Positions 35,872 to 44,210 of a stretch of DNA of 64,000 nt are shown in pieces. Within the stretch, counting starts at the first letter, position 1. The number at the start of each line of letters is the position of its first letter. Origin of the DNA: Halomonas sp. QHL1 (lineage in GTDB: Bacteria; Pseudomonadota; Gammaproteobacteria; Pseudomonadales; Halomonadaceae); NCBI RefSeq assembly GCF_001882345.1, contig NZ_MINL01000001.1, positions 809,944 through 873,943 of the forward strand, given 5' to 3'. The notes beneath the pieces were generated by a model. That model was not told where the DNA came from. It saw only the letters and a list, made by a program, of their open reading frames with translations, and made no database searches. Both the position numbers and the translations under genes were made by a program.

Positions 35872-36360
35872 ATGTCAAACAAGCAATCTCGCTCCAAGCA
35901 TATCGGCATTCTGAGTATCGCAGTATTGGCCCTTAGCATCACAACGGCCTCGGCAGATGACCAGAATGCAGATAACCAAGCCCCATCTGAACAACAAGCG
36001 AGTCAAGAGCCAGGCAGTTTCATCGTCAAGGATGGCAAGGTCGATCCGAATACCTACCAAGGCTATCTTACCTATACACGTCATTGTCAGGCCTGCCATG
36101 GTCCTGACGCAATGGGCTCATCCTTTGCTCCCAACCTAGCCACCGCTGCAGAACGCCGCTCCTTTGAGGAAATTGCCACTACCATCGCCGGAGGCCTCCA
36201 GATCCAGCCTGGCCGTGTCATGCCCTCCTTCGCAGAAGATCCCAGTGTCATATCGAACATCGGTAATATTTATAGCTATCTGAAGGCACGCGCTTCTGGC
36301 GAGCTGGGCCGTGGTCGGCCAAAAGTCATCGAAGGAATGCAAAACGAGGAAGAGGGTTAA
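35872..36360 (+). CDS. xoxG: XoxG-like periplasmic cytochrome c
   Basis: This encodes 162 residues: a signal peptide (about residues 1-28), an acidic Gln/Ala-rich linker, then one c-type heme domain with CQACH at 72-76 and the likely axial Met117 in RVMPSF. The block VKDGKVDPNTYQGYLTYTRHC matches cytochromes of methanol oxidation clusters as I recall them. It is the presumed electron acceptor of XoxF. The start is supported by the signal peptide; the weak AGGGTGAAAG lies just upstream. It is followed by xoxJ 61 bases later. Confidence 0.88.
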   Translation: MSNKQSRSKHIGILSIAVLALSITTASADDQNADNQAPSEQQASQEPGSFIVKDGKVDPNTYQGYLTYTRHCQACHGPDAMGSSFAPNLATAAERRSFEEIATTIAGGLQIQPGRVMPSFAEDPSVISNIGNIYSYLKARASGELGRGRPKVIEGMQNEEEG

Positions 36361-36421
36361 ACGGCTACTGCTACATGCGCTTCATCCACTATCTTCCGCC
36401 CCTTTCCCACTGGAGGGATTA

Positions 36422-37270
36422 ATGCCCCACTCCATCCGTCTGGCCCTGTTAGTCACAGCCACCACGATTGGCCTTATCGGTACAGGCGTGAACAGTACTT
36501 CAGCCGACATGCCCGAGCGTGGCGAACGGGAGCATCTTCGTGTCTGTGCCGATGGCAACAACTTGCCCTTTACCAACCGCGAAGAGCAGGGGTTCGAGAA
36601 TCGCATCGCGCAGTTATTGGCCGAGGACATGGGCAAGCCGCTGACCTATGTCTGGGCACCGCAAATCATGGGCTTCGTCCGCAATACCCTCGAGTTACGT
36701 GTTTGCGATGTCATTATGGGTGTGGCCGCCGGGTATGAGTTCGTACAAGGCAGCAATGCCTACTACCGCTCCGTTTACTCCCTGATCGTGCCTGAAGGCT
36801 CCGATATCGAAATCACCAGTCTGAATGACCCCTCTTTGCAGGACCGTCACATCGGTGTGATCGCTGAAACGCCACCGGTCGTCCCTCTGCGCAGGGCAGG
36901 CGCTAGCATCAAGGGCTACCCGCTGCAGGTCGATACTCGCGTAAGAGCGCCGGTCAAGGATGCGATAGAGGATATCGTTGCCGGCACCACTGAGGGCGCC
37001 GTTCTCTGGGGTCCAATCGCCGGCTATTATGCTGCGCAGCAGGAGCCTGCCCTGAAGGTCATACCGCTTGTCGATGACACCACCGATGCCCATCTGCAAT
37101 ACCGAATTACCATGGGAATCCGACACGGTGAGCCTCAATGGAAGGACACACTCAATGATTTCATCGATCGACGCCAGGACGAGATCAACGCTATTCTCGC
37201 CGAATATAACGTACCGCTGCTGGATCGCCATGGTCAGCTTATTGATGAAGGTGCGAGGGACTCAGAATGA
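36422..37270 (+). CDS. xoxJ: XoxJ-like periplasmic solute-binding-type protein
   Basis: This encodes 282 residues from the ATG at 36422, with GGAGGG just upstream. The signal peptide covers about residues 1-28. The family block LRVCADGNNLPFTNREEQGF is followed by GFVRNTLELRVCDVIMGV. The two Cys probably form a disulfide. MxaJ/XoxJ proteins have a periplasmic binding-protein fold with a large pocket and are thought to help activate or assemble the dehydrogenase rather than to import solute. It overlaps the next gene by 4 bases (ATGA). Confidence 0.88.
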   Translation: MPHSIRLALLVTATTIGLIGTGVNSTSADMPERGEREHLRVCADGNNLPFTNREEQGFENRIAQLLAEDMGKPLTYVWAPQIMGFVRNTLELRVCDVIMGVAAGYEFVQGSNAYYRSVYSLIVPEGSDIEITSLNDPSLQDRHIGVIAETPPVVPLRRAGASIKGYPLQVDTRVRAPVKDAIEDIVAGTTEGAVLWGPIAGYYAAQQEPALKVIPLVDDTTDAHLQYRITMGIRHGEPQWKDTLNDFIDRRQDEINAILAEYNVPLLDRHGQLIDEGARDSE

Positions 37271-37899
37271 ATTTATTCAACCTGCGCCCGTTGAGCTTCA
37301 CCCTGGGCTTCGCGCTACTCAGCCTGCTACTTCCCGTTCATGCCCAAGCACAGCGTGCCGCTGCGGGTCCGCCGGACTGGCCCTGCGTGCAGCGCCTGAT
37401 TCCCGAGCTTGCCTGGGGAACGCTATGGACAGGTCCCTCACCCGATGAACTAGAACAGGACTGGTGGGAGGACGAACAAGTAGGACGCACCGTACGTCTG
37501 GCAACGACCAGGACCATCAGCGAAGAGCAGGCACTTGAGCACATCCAGGAATTCATCGCGGACAACAACCCCGATGAACAGCGTCTGACACTACTTTTCT
37601 CCGGCCTTTTCGAACAGATCAATAACGAACGAAGCCGTACCATCGAGAAGATCCGTAGCGCGGCTCGCGCTCAGGTCGCACGTTTGGAGCAAGTCTCCGA
37701 GCTGGTCGACGACCTGGAAGCGGCGCGGGATTCCACTAGCGTCGAGCAAGAAGAAGCCGCCCGCCTGGAAGAGGAGCTGCATTGGGAGCGTCGCACTTTC
37801 ACGATGCGTCAACAGGCGTTACCGGCGCTATGTGAAAAGCCCTACTTACTCGAGGAGAGGCTTTCCAGGATGGTACGTGCCATTGATGCAGCAATGTAA
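37267..37899 (+). CDS. secreted helical protein of the xox cluster, unknown function
   Basis: This encodes 210 residues. The signal peptide ends near residue 28 (LLLPVHAQAQ). The mature start DWPCVQRLIPELAWGTLWTG is hydrophobic and aromatic; residues about 110-175 form a charged coiled coil (for example ARAQVARLEQVSELVDDLEA). One Cys lies near each end (WPCVQ and ALCEKPY), possibly a disulfide. It is translationally coupled to xoxJ. I do not recognise a named family. Its place between xoxJ and the ABC system, both periplasmic, suggests a role in assembling or feeding the dehydrogenase. Confidence 0.8.
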   Translation: MNLFNLRPLSFTLGFALLSLLLPVHAQAQRAAAGPPDWPCVQRLIPELAWGTLWTGPSPDELEQDWWEDEQVGRTVRLATTRTISEEQALEHIQEFIADNNPDEQRLTLLFSGLFEQINNERSRTIEKIRSAARAQVARLEQVSELVDDLEAARDSTSVEQEEAARLEEELHWERRTFTMRQQALPALCEKPYLLEERLSRMVRAIDAAM

Positions 37900-37944
37900 A
37901 GGCCAGCAAATCATGGCAAATAATAACAACGCATAGGAGCGGAA

Positions 37945-39198
37945 ATGAGACGCTTAACTTCCGATGTTCTAACCGCACAAGCTGGTTATTTATCAAACAT
38001 TCCTCGTCTGGTGCTGCTGAGCAGCTTACTTGTCTGTTCGACCGCGACGTTGGCGCAGTCGTCTTCGCAGGATACAGAGACGATCACCTTGGGTTATCTG
38101 GGGATCGAGCGCCCTGCGGATATCGAACCGTTATCGGTGCTTGACCCGGTTATCAATGACGAAGGCGTACAAGGTGCGCGACTTGCGGTCAATGACAATA
38201 ACGCCACGGGGCAATTCCTCGGTCAGGAATTCGTGCTGGTCGAGTCTATCGTTGCGGAGCAAGGAGAAGTCCTGGCGGGTCTGGAATCACTTATCGAACA
38301 AGGTGCAGACTGGATCATAAGCGGTCTACCTGACGAGGCCCTGCGTGAGGTACTGGAGTCCTCGGCGCTGGAAGAGCGTGTGGTCTTTAATACTCTTGCC
38401 CAGGAAAATACCTTACGCAATGAAGTTTGTCAGGCGAATGTCTTTCATACCACTCCCAGCCGGCGCATGTTGACCGACGCGCTCGCCCAGTTCCTGGGCT
38501 ACAAGCAATGGCAGGACTGGGTACTGGTACGAGGCAACACCGATGAAGACCAGCTCTTGGCGGAGGCACTTCGCGAATCGGCCCAGCGCTTCGGTCACGA
38601 AATCGTTGAAGAGAAGATGTGGCCACACGACCCCATGTCCCGGCGCGCTGAAGGCGGTTTCCACGCCATACAACGAGAAATTCCGGTATTCATGCAGGAC
38701 CTGCCACAACATGATGTGGTGGTTATCGCCGATGAGAATGATTACTTCGGCGAATACTTCCCCTACCAGACCCAGATACCCAGGCCAGTCGTCGGTACCC
38801 AGGGGTTGAAGGCAGTCGCCTGGCACCGTGCTCATGAATCCTGGGGCGCCGTACAACTACAGCGGCGGTTCGAGGATCAGGCCGAGCGCTGGATGACACC
38901 GCATGATTTTGCCGCCTGGATCGCAGTACGTTCACTGGGCGAAGCCGCGGCACGCACCGGCTCGGTAGACCGCGACACGGTCACCGACTATATGCTCAGC
39001 GATGAATTCGAACTGGCCGGTTATCTCGGCCTGCCGGTGAGCTACCGCACCTGGAACCACCAGCTGCGTCAGCCGATTCTGGTAACAGGGCCCCGTATGG
39101 TCGCCTCGGTTTCTCCGCAGGAAGGTTACCTGCACCCGCGTTCCCCACTGGATTCACTGGGCGTCGATGAGGGGGAATCACAATGCAACATTCAGTGA
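37945..39198 (+). CDS. ABC substrate-binding protein of the PQQ-dehydrogenase-associated system
   Basis: This encodes 417 residues. A signal peptide is followed by a branched-chain amino-acid-binding-like fold (TITLGYLGIERPADI, EGVQGARLAVNDNNATGQFLGQ). It belongs to the group of binding proteins found next to PQQ alcohol dehydrogenases. AGGAGCGG precedes the ATG. With the propeller, ATPase and permease that follow it forms a set resembling Pseudomonas putida PedA1A2BC, which was reported to be needed for growth at low lanthanide levels. Transport of lanthanide or of a PQQ-related molecule is therefore an inference. Confidence 0.82.
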   Translation: MRRLTSDVLTAQAGYLSNIPRLVLLSSLLVCSTATLAQSSSQDTETITLGYLGIERPADIEPLSVLDPVINDEGVQGARLAVNDNNATGQFLGQEFVLVESIVAEQGEVLAGLESLIEQGADWIISGLPDEALREVLESSALEERVVFNTLAQENTLRNEVCQANVFHTTPSRRMLTDALAQFLGYKQWQDWVLVRGNTDEDQLLAEALRESAQRFGHEIVEEKMWPHDPMSRRAEGGFHAIQREIPVFMQDLPQHDVVVIADENDYFGEYFPYQTQIPRPVVGTQGLKAVAWHRAHESWGAVQLQRRFEDQAERWMTPHDFAAWIAVRSLGEAAARTGSVDRDTVTDYMLSDEFELAGYLGLPVSYRTWNHQLRQPILVTGPRMVASVSPQEGYLHPRSPLDSLGVDEGESQCNIQ

Positions 39199-39248
39199 TT
39201 CACAGTGATAAGAAATCATTCGAACCACGTATTCGGGGAAGCAAAAAA

Positions 39249-40223
39249 ATGCTCAAGCAAGGCTTACAGAGTGTTGCACTTGCGACACTGTTTCTAACGC
39301 CCTTCTCAGCGTATGCAGAACGCATTTTCGTCTCGAATGAGAAAGACAACACCATCTCGGTGATCGATGCACAATCACTGGAAGTGATCGAAACCATCGA
39401 GGTAGGCAGGCGTCCACGGGCCATGGCGTTCAGCAGCGACGGCAGCGAACTCTTCGTCGCAGTAGGGGATGACGAAGCGATCGACATGATCGATCTGGAG
39501 ACACTGAAAGTCGTACGCAGCCAATCTTCCGGCGAAGATCCGGAGGTCATTCGAACCGATCCCAATAAGCCCTATATCTATGTCTCGAATGAAGATGACA
39601 ATATCGTTTCGGTTCTCGATTATGAAAAGCGCACTCATGTTGATCAAATTCCGGTCGGCGTTGAACCTGAGGGACTGGGTATCAGTCCCGATGGCAAATG
39701 GCTGATCGCGACCACCGAGACATCGAACATGGCGCATATCATCGACGCCGAGAAACGTGAAGCGGTCTACCATCGCCTGGTGGGTGCCCGTCCGCGTCAC
39801 GCCGAATTCACCCCCGATGGCAAAGAAGCCTGGGTCTCGGCAGAGATTGCCGCCACGGTGTCGGTCATCGATATGCAGGAGAGCTTTGATGTCGAACATA
39901 CGATCCGTTTCGATGTCCCCGGTGTCCCGCGTGAAACCGTCCAGGCCGTAGGTATTACCATGACGTCTGACGGCCGCTATGCCTTCGTCGCACTGGGGCC
40001 GTCGAATCGAGTGGCGGTCATTGACCAGCAGAGCTACGAAGTGCTCGATTATATTCTGGTCGGTCAACGCGTCTGGCACCTCGCGCTCAGTGCAGACGAG
40101 AGCCGTTTATATACGACCAATGGTGTTAGCGGCGATGTGACGGTCATCGACGTGGATGGCTTAGAAGCGATCAAGTCGGTGCCCGTGGGACGCTTTCCCT
40201 GGGGAGTGGTCGTCGAGCCGTGA
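39249..40223 (+). CDS. periplasmic YVTN-type beta-propeller of the PQQ-dehydrogenase system
   Basis: This encodes 324 residues from the ATG at 39249 (GGGGAAG upstream; the signal peptide ends FSAYA). At least six repeats with the YVTN pattern are seen (IFVSNEKDNTISVIDAQSLE, YIYVSNEDDNIVSVLDYEKR, RLYTTNGVSGDVTVIDVDGL). These are seven-bladed propeller repeats about 42 residues long. The proteins are tied to PQQ alcohol dehydrogenase ABC clusters and their role is unknown. An earlier ATG at 39183 overlapping the previous gene is less likely. It ends in a GTGA overlap with the ATPase gene. Confidence 0.85.
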   Translation: MLKQGLQSVALATLFLTPFSAYAERIFVSNEKDNTISVIDAQSLEVIETIEVGRRPRAMAFSSDGSELFVAVGDDEAIDMIDLETLKVVRSQSSGEDPEVIRTDPNKPYIYVSNEDDNIVSVLDYEKRTHVDQIPVGVEPEGLGISPDGKWLIATTETSNMAHIIDAEKREAVYHRLVGARPRHAEFTPDGKEAWVSAEIAATVSVIDMQESFDVEHTIRFDVPGVPRETVQAVGITMTSDGRYAFVALGPSNRVAVIDQQSYEVLDYILVGQRVWHLALSADESRLYTTNGVSGDVTVIDVDGLEAIKSVPVGRFPWGVVVEP

Positions 40224-40996
40224 GTCATGAATTGAAACCAGGTGCGCACACTCATTCCGGTTCACCACCGGCACTGAATGTACGCGACCTTGGCTTCAGC
40301 TACAGCGGCAAGCCTGTGCTGGAGGATGTCTCCTTTACCCTTGGGGCCGGCGAGTTGGTGATGCTCCTGGGTGCCAACGGCGCAGGCAAGACGACGCTGT
40401 TCTCGCTGATCACGCGCCTCTACGATCACCGACAGGGGCAGATCGAGATCGGCGGCTTTAATCTACGCCGACACTCAGTGCAAGCGCATGCCCAGATGGG
40501 AGTGGTCTTTCAGCAGCCTACCCTCGATCTGGATCTGACCATAAAACAGAACCTTGTCTATCACGCAGCGCTGCATGGCATGAACCGCCGTGTGGCGCGC
40601 GAGCGCGCTATGCAACAAATCAGCCGCGTCGGCCTGCGGGACAGCCTGAATGAGCGGGTACGGCATCTGTCGGGGGGACAGCGCCGACGCGTCGAAATAG
40701 CTCGTGGGCTGCTACATCAACCCCGCTTGCTGTTGCTTGATGAACCCACGGTGGGGCTTGATATCGCCTCACGCCGCGCCCTGGTGGAGCATGTCCATCA
40801 GCTGTGTGCGGATCAGGGTGTAGCGGTGCTCTGGGCAACGCACTTGATTGATGAAGTCTATCCTCAGGATCGTGTCATTGTGCTGGATAAAGGGCGGATT
40901 CGTGCCAATGGCAGCGTCAGCGAGATCAACGCCCAGCAAGCAACTGAAACTATCGGCCAAGCCTTCGATAGATTGACTGGAGGCGAGCCAGGATGA
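40220..40996 (+). CDS. ABC transporter ATPase of the PQQ-dehydrogenase system (PedB-like)
   Basis: This encodes 258 residues with a GTG start inside the stop of the propeller gene. Walker A is GANGAGKTTLF, the Q-loop is in VVFQQPTLDLDLTIKQNLVYH, the signature is LSGGQRRRVEIARG and Walker B is LLLLDEPTVGLD. The sequence is of the exporter-type class paired with ABC-2 permeases. Translational coupling to the genes on both sides marks it as one transporter with them. Confidence 0.9.
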   Translation: MSHELKPGAHTHSGSPPALNVRDLGFSYSGKPVLEDVSFTLGAGELVMLLGANGAGKTTLFSLITRLYDHRQGQIEIGGFNLRRHSVQAHAQMGVVFQQPTLDLDLTIKQNLVYHAALHGMNRRVARERAMQQISRVGLRDSLNERVRHLSGGQRRRVEIARGLLHQPRLLLLDEPTVGLDIASRRALVEHVHQLCADQGVAVLWATHLIDEVYPQDRVIVLDKGRIRANGSVSEINAQQATETIGQAFDRLTGGEPG

Positions 40997-41802
40997 GCCT
41001 TCTGCCTTATTTGCACTGCATGTCGGGAGTGGTAGGCCGTGAGCTATTGCGCTTCGTCCATCAGCGCAGCCGCTTCGTAGCGGCCTTGGTGCGGCCATTG
41101 GTGTGGTTATTCGTTTTCGCGGCAGGCTTTCGCATGGCGCTGGGCGTTGCCATGACCGAGCCCTATCAGACCTATATCCTTTATGAGGTTTATATCGTTC
41201 CAGGCCTGGTGGGTATGATCCAACTTTTCAATGGAATGCAGAGTTCATTATCGATGGTTTATGACCGGGAAATGGGCAGCATGCGAGTGCTGTTAGTCAG
41301 CCCCTTCCCGCGCTGGTTCCTGCTAGTCTGTAAATTACTGGCAGGCACTTTTGTATCCATTGTACAAGTCTATGTGTTCTTGTTGATCGCCTATATCTAT
41401 GGCATTCAAGCGCCACTGCTGGGTTATGTGCTGGTCTTGCCGGCGCTGATAGTGACAGGTTTCATGGTCGGTGCATTAGGATTGTTGTTATCAACGTTCG
41501 TGCGCCAGTTGGAAAACTTCGCCGGGATCATGAATTTCGTGATTTTCCCGATGTTCTTCCTCTCATCGGCACTCTATCCACTCTGGCGCATCCGCGAAGG
41601 CAGCTATCTTATCTATCAGATTGCGGCGCTTAACCCTTTTACCTATGCCGTGGAAATGATCCGCTTCGCACTCTATGAACAGCTCAATATTGAGGCAGTG
41701 CTAATCACCCTGGCGGCAACTTGCGTACTACTGGGGTTGGCGATCCTGGGCTATAACCCGGCACGCGGGATGAGTGCACGCAAGGGCGGCGCGGGCGAAT
41801 AA
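40993..41802 (+). CDS. ABC-2 type permease of the PQQ-dehydrogenase system (PedC-like)
   Basis: This encodes 269 residues with six membrane helices and the ABC-2 permease layout (REMGSMRVLLVSPFPRWFLL coupling region, NFVIFPMFFLSSALYP). It overlaps the ATPase gene by 4 bases. ABC-2 permeases usually export, so partnership with a periplasmic binding protein is unusual. The gene ends directly against the convergent cytochrome gene with no spacer. Confidence 0.9.
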   Translation: MSLLPYLHCMSGVVGRELLRFVHQRSRFVAALVRPLVWLFVFAAGFRMALGVAMTEPYQTYILYEVYIVPGLVGMIQLFNGMQSSLSMVYDREMGSMRVLLVSPFPRWFLLVCKLLAGTFVSIVQVYVFLLIAYIYGIQAPLLGYVLVLPALIVTGFMVGALGLLLSTFVRQLENFAGIMNFVIFPMFFLSSALYPLWRIREGSYLIYQIAALNPFTYAVEMIRFALYEQLNIEAVLITLAATCVLLGLAILGYNPARGMSARKGGAGE

Positions 41803-42201
41803 TCATTCCTCTGCAGACACAGATTCCAAATAGCGGATTACCTGCTCACGTTGCGGGACGCCCAGGCCCCAGAACACCATGAAGGAACCGGGAAGCATGG
41901 CGGCGGGATCCTGAAGGAAAACATCAAGGATCTCTGGCGTCCAGACGAAATCTGCATCACGTAACACCGTTGAGAATTCATAGCCCGGCAAATCCCCGGC
42001 GGAGCGTCCTATGACACCGTACAGGCTTGGTCCGGCACGCTGTACGCCGGCCTGTACCGAATGACAGCCGGCACACTGTTTATCAAAAACCCGCTCCCCC
42101 TGCTCCCGTGCCGATTGATTGCCCTGCGCGGCAGCGTGACCGGTTATTCCCCAGAGCAGAGTTAGTGTTATGACCCACTGGATTCTGAACACTAGAAGCA
42201 C
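41803..42201 (-). CDS. periplasmic cytochrome c, class I
   Basis: This encodes 132 residues: signal peptide (to about residue 25, HAAAQ), heme motif CAGCH, and the pattern GPSLYGVIGRSAGDLPGYEF typical of cytochrome c2/c-550 type proteins. The expected Met ligand is in MLPGSFMVFWGL. It is a second possible electron carrier for the dehydrogenase system. It lies last in a five-gene minus-strand operon and overlaps the upstream Cys-protein gene by 10 bases. It converges head-on with the permease gene. Confidence 0.9.
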   Translation of the reverse strand: MLLVFRIQWVITLTLLWGITGHAAAQGNQSAREQGERVFDKQCAGCHSVQAGVQRAGPSLYGVIGRSAGDLPGYEFSTVLRDADFVWTPEILDVFLQDPAAMLPGSFMVFWGLGVPQREQVIRYLESVSAEE

Positions 42202-42563
42202 TGTAAGCTGGCATCGGCCTGTACGCTTCTAAAATTCTGAAGCTGCTCTTCAAGGCTCTTGTCGGTGCGAAACAGCACGCCAAGTTCACCGCGCTTCTCA
42301 TGCATACGCAAGATGGTCTCCACTTCCTCGTACTCGTCATAGGGGATCTGCTCGGCGATGGCATCGATACTGCAAGAGCACTTCTGCATCGCTAGATAAG
42401 TTTGTCCATTCGACGCCATGCAGCCCAGCACATAATCCACTCGTGCTTCTGTCGGAAAATCGTTGGCTACTGCGTGTGACGATAAGCAAAGGCCGAGCAT
42501 AATGAATGTCATGAGCGCGAGCAGGCCTGTTCTTGCTACGTGCTTGGCGTTGTTTTTATACAT
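42192..42563 (-). CDS. small secreted Cys-containing protein, unknown function
   Basis: This encodes 123 residues with a signal peptide (about residues 1-33, ending SSHAVA). The mature part contains four Cys (LGCMAS, QKCSCS and the C-terminal QCF) and an acidic helical region (YDEYEEVETILRMHEKRGEL). There is no heme motif. I do not recognise a named family. The 10-base overlap with the cytochrome c gene suggests the two work together, for example in redox or metal handling around the dehydrogenase. Confidence 0.78.
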   Translation of the reverse strand: MYKNNAKHVARTGLLALMTFIMLGLCLSSHAVANDFPTEARVDYVLGCMASNGQTYLAMQKCSCSIDAIAEQIPYDEYEEVETILRMHEKRGELGVLFRTDKSLEEQLQNFRSVQADASLQCF

Positions 42564-42663
42564 GGCGCTACCTCTGATTCAGCCCAATGAAAGAGGGTGT
42601 ACAGCCTTTCAAGTTATGGCAATTATCGTTTTTTTTCCATTGCATGCGGCATGGTTTTTAGTG

Positions 42664-43476
42664 TTATGGCGAGTCTACTTCAGTTGATAAAGATGTATCG
42701 ATCAGACCTGATAGCAAGTCGGGATATTGCGCGGACAGTGTCTGCTGTAGCTGGGCGACAGCTGGGCCCTCCAGTTGGCGAGGGTGGGCAAGCTCAACCC
42801 GATAATCGAGAATGACGCGAGCCGGGGGGCGCGACAAGAACAGCACCCGATCCGCTACCGCCAGTGCTTCACGCAAATCATGCGTCACGTATATCACCAG
42901 CGGTCGTTGCCGTTGACAAAGCGCGAGTAACGATTCGCGAAGGCGATTGCCGGTGGGCATATCCAGCGAAACAAAAGGCTCATCCAACAGTAGCAGGCGC
43001 GGCGAGACCATGAATGCACGGGCTAACGCCGCTCGCCGCTGCATGCCGCCGGAAAGTTGTCCCGGCCAGGTATTCAGGTTATCAGCCAGCCCCACCTCGC
43101 GAAGCAATTCCACCGCCCTGGCGGTCACCTGCGACTCATTTAGTACAACGCTCGCATCACGACTCTGGGCTACCAGACGCACATTATCCAGGGTAGTCAA
43201 CCAAGGCATCAGGCGTGGTTCCTGGAACATTATGCCCAGTTGTGAGGGTGATTCCCCAGGCATGTAAAGCGCTTCTCCATCCCAACTTACCGATCCGGTA
43301 AAATTGTGATCGAGGCCGCTGATCAGATTCAACAGCGTGCTTTTACCGGTGCCTGAAGGCCCGACCAGCGCCAGAAACTCCCCTGGGCGAGCGTTGAACT
43401 CCAGACCACGCAAAACGGCCTTGCCATTGAAGCGCTTTTCATCTATTCGTACTTCGAGACCTGTCACTGACGCCAC
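42664..43476 (-). CDS. ABC importer ATPase, NitT/TauT type
   Basis: This encodes 270 residues. Walker A is GPSGTGKSTLL, the signature LSGGMQRRAALARA, Walker B LLLLDEPFVSLD and the switch His is in YVTHDLREALAVADRV. It is typical of SsuB/TauB-like ATPases. It overlaps the permease gene by 13 bases. The substrate is unknown; the operon context points to C1 metabolism rather than sulfonates. Confidence 0.9.
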   Translation of the reverse strand: MASVTGLEVRIDEKRFNGKAVLRGLEFNARPGEFLALVGPSGTGKSTLLNLISGLDHNFTGSVSWDGEALYMPGESPSQLGIMFQEPRLMPWLTTLDNVRLVAQSRDASVVLNESQVTARAVELLREVGLADNLNTWPGQLSGGMQRRAALARAFMVSPRLLLLDEPFVSLDMPTGNRLRESLLALCQRQRPLVIYVTHDLREALAVADRVLFLSRPPARVILDYRVELAHPRQLEGPAVAQLQQTLSAQYPDLLSGLIDTSLSTEVDSP

Positions 43477-44210
43477 CTCGTCAAGCGGTTCTCCACAGGG
43501 CGCATGAGCGCCGCTTCGATCAAGAATACAACGCCGGCAAAAGCGAGGGTATACGCCAGAATGCTGGTAATGTCGAAAAACTGATAATACGTATGCAATT
43601 GGAAGCCCACACCATTGCTGCGACCAAGCAGCTCCACTACCAACACGATCTTCCAGATCAACGCCAGACCGCTGCGTGCTGCCGCCATCAGGTAGGGATA
43701 TAGCTGCGGCAGATAGATTTGTCGTAGCGTATGTAACCGGGTCAAACGATACGCCTGGGCCACCTCCAGCAAGCGCTTATCCACGGCACGCGCGCCCTCG
43801 CGAACGGTGACGATCACCGTGGGGATCTTGTTCAATGCGACCGCAATGACCGCCGCGACATCTGTCAAGCCAAACCAGATATAACAGAGCACGATGGTGA
43901 CCAGTGCGGGAATATTGAGTCCCAGCACCAGCGCCCCATCCAGAGCAATATCCAGGCGCCGATGACGGCCCATGAAGATACCGATGGCGACCCCGATACT
44001 CATTGCCAGCAGGAAGCTTACCGCGACCCGCCCCAATGTCGCGGAGAGGTGATAAGGCAATTCTCCACTCTGGGTGTGCGACCAGAAGCTGAGCAACACC
44101 TCTCGAGGACTGGGCAGAACGAAAGAGTCGGCAATCAGCGCAGCGACCCACCAGAGAGCAACCAGCCCGAGTAGTGATGCCGTACGCAGCAGCCAGTTTC
44201 GTGACTTCAT
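43464..44210 (-). CDS. ABC importer permease, NitT/TauT type
   Basis: This encodes 248 residues with about six membrane helices. The coupling motif is EVAQAYRLTRLHTLRQIYLPQLYPYL, the EAA loop of SsuC/TauC-type permeases. It has an ATGA overlap with the binding-protein gene upstream and a 13-base overlap with the ATPase gene downstream. Confidence 0.9.
   Translation of the reverse strand: MKSRNWLLRTASLLGLVALWWVAALIADSFVLPSPREVLLSFWSHTQSGELPYHLSATLGRVAVSFLLAMSIGVAIGIFMGRHRRLDIALDGALVLGLNIPALVTIVLCYIWFGLTDVAAVIAVALNKIPTVIVTVREGARAVDKRLLEVAQAYRLTRLHTLRQIYLPQLYPYLMAAARSGLALIWKIVLVVELLGRSNGVGFQLHTYYQFFDITSILAYTLAFAGVVFLIEAALMRPVENRLTRWRQ

Noticed and set aside
39375..40079. Minus-strand frame of 234 codons opposite the beta-propeller gene
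   Set aside because: It is a mirror of a clearly coding gene with YVTN repeats; no independent evidence.
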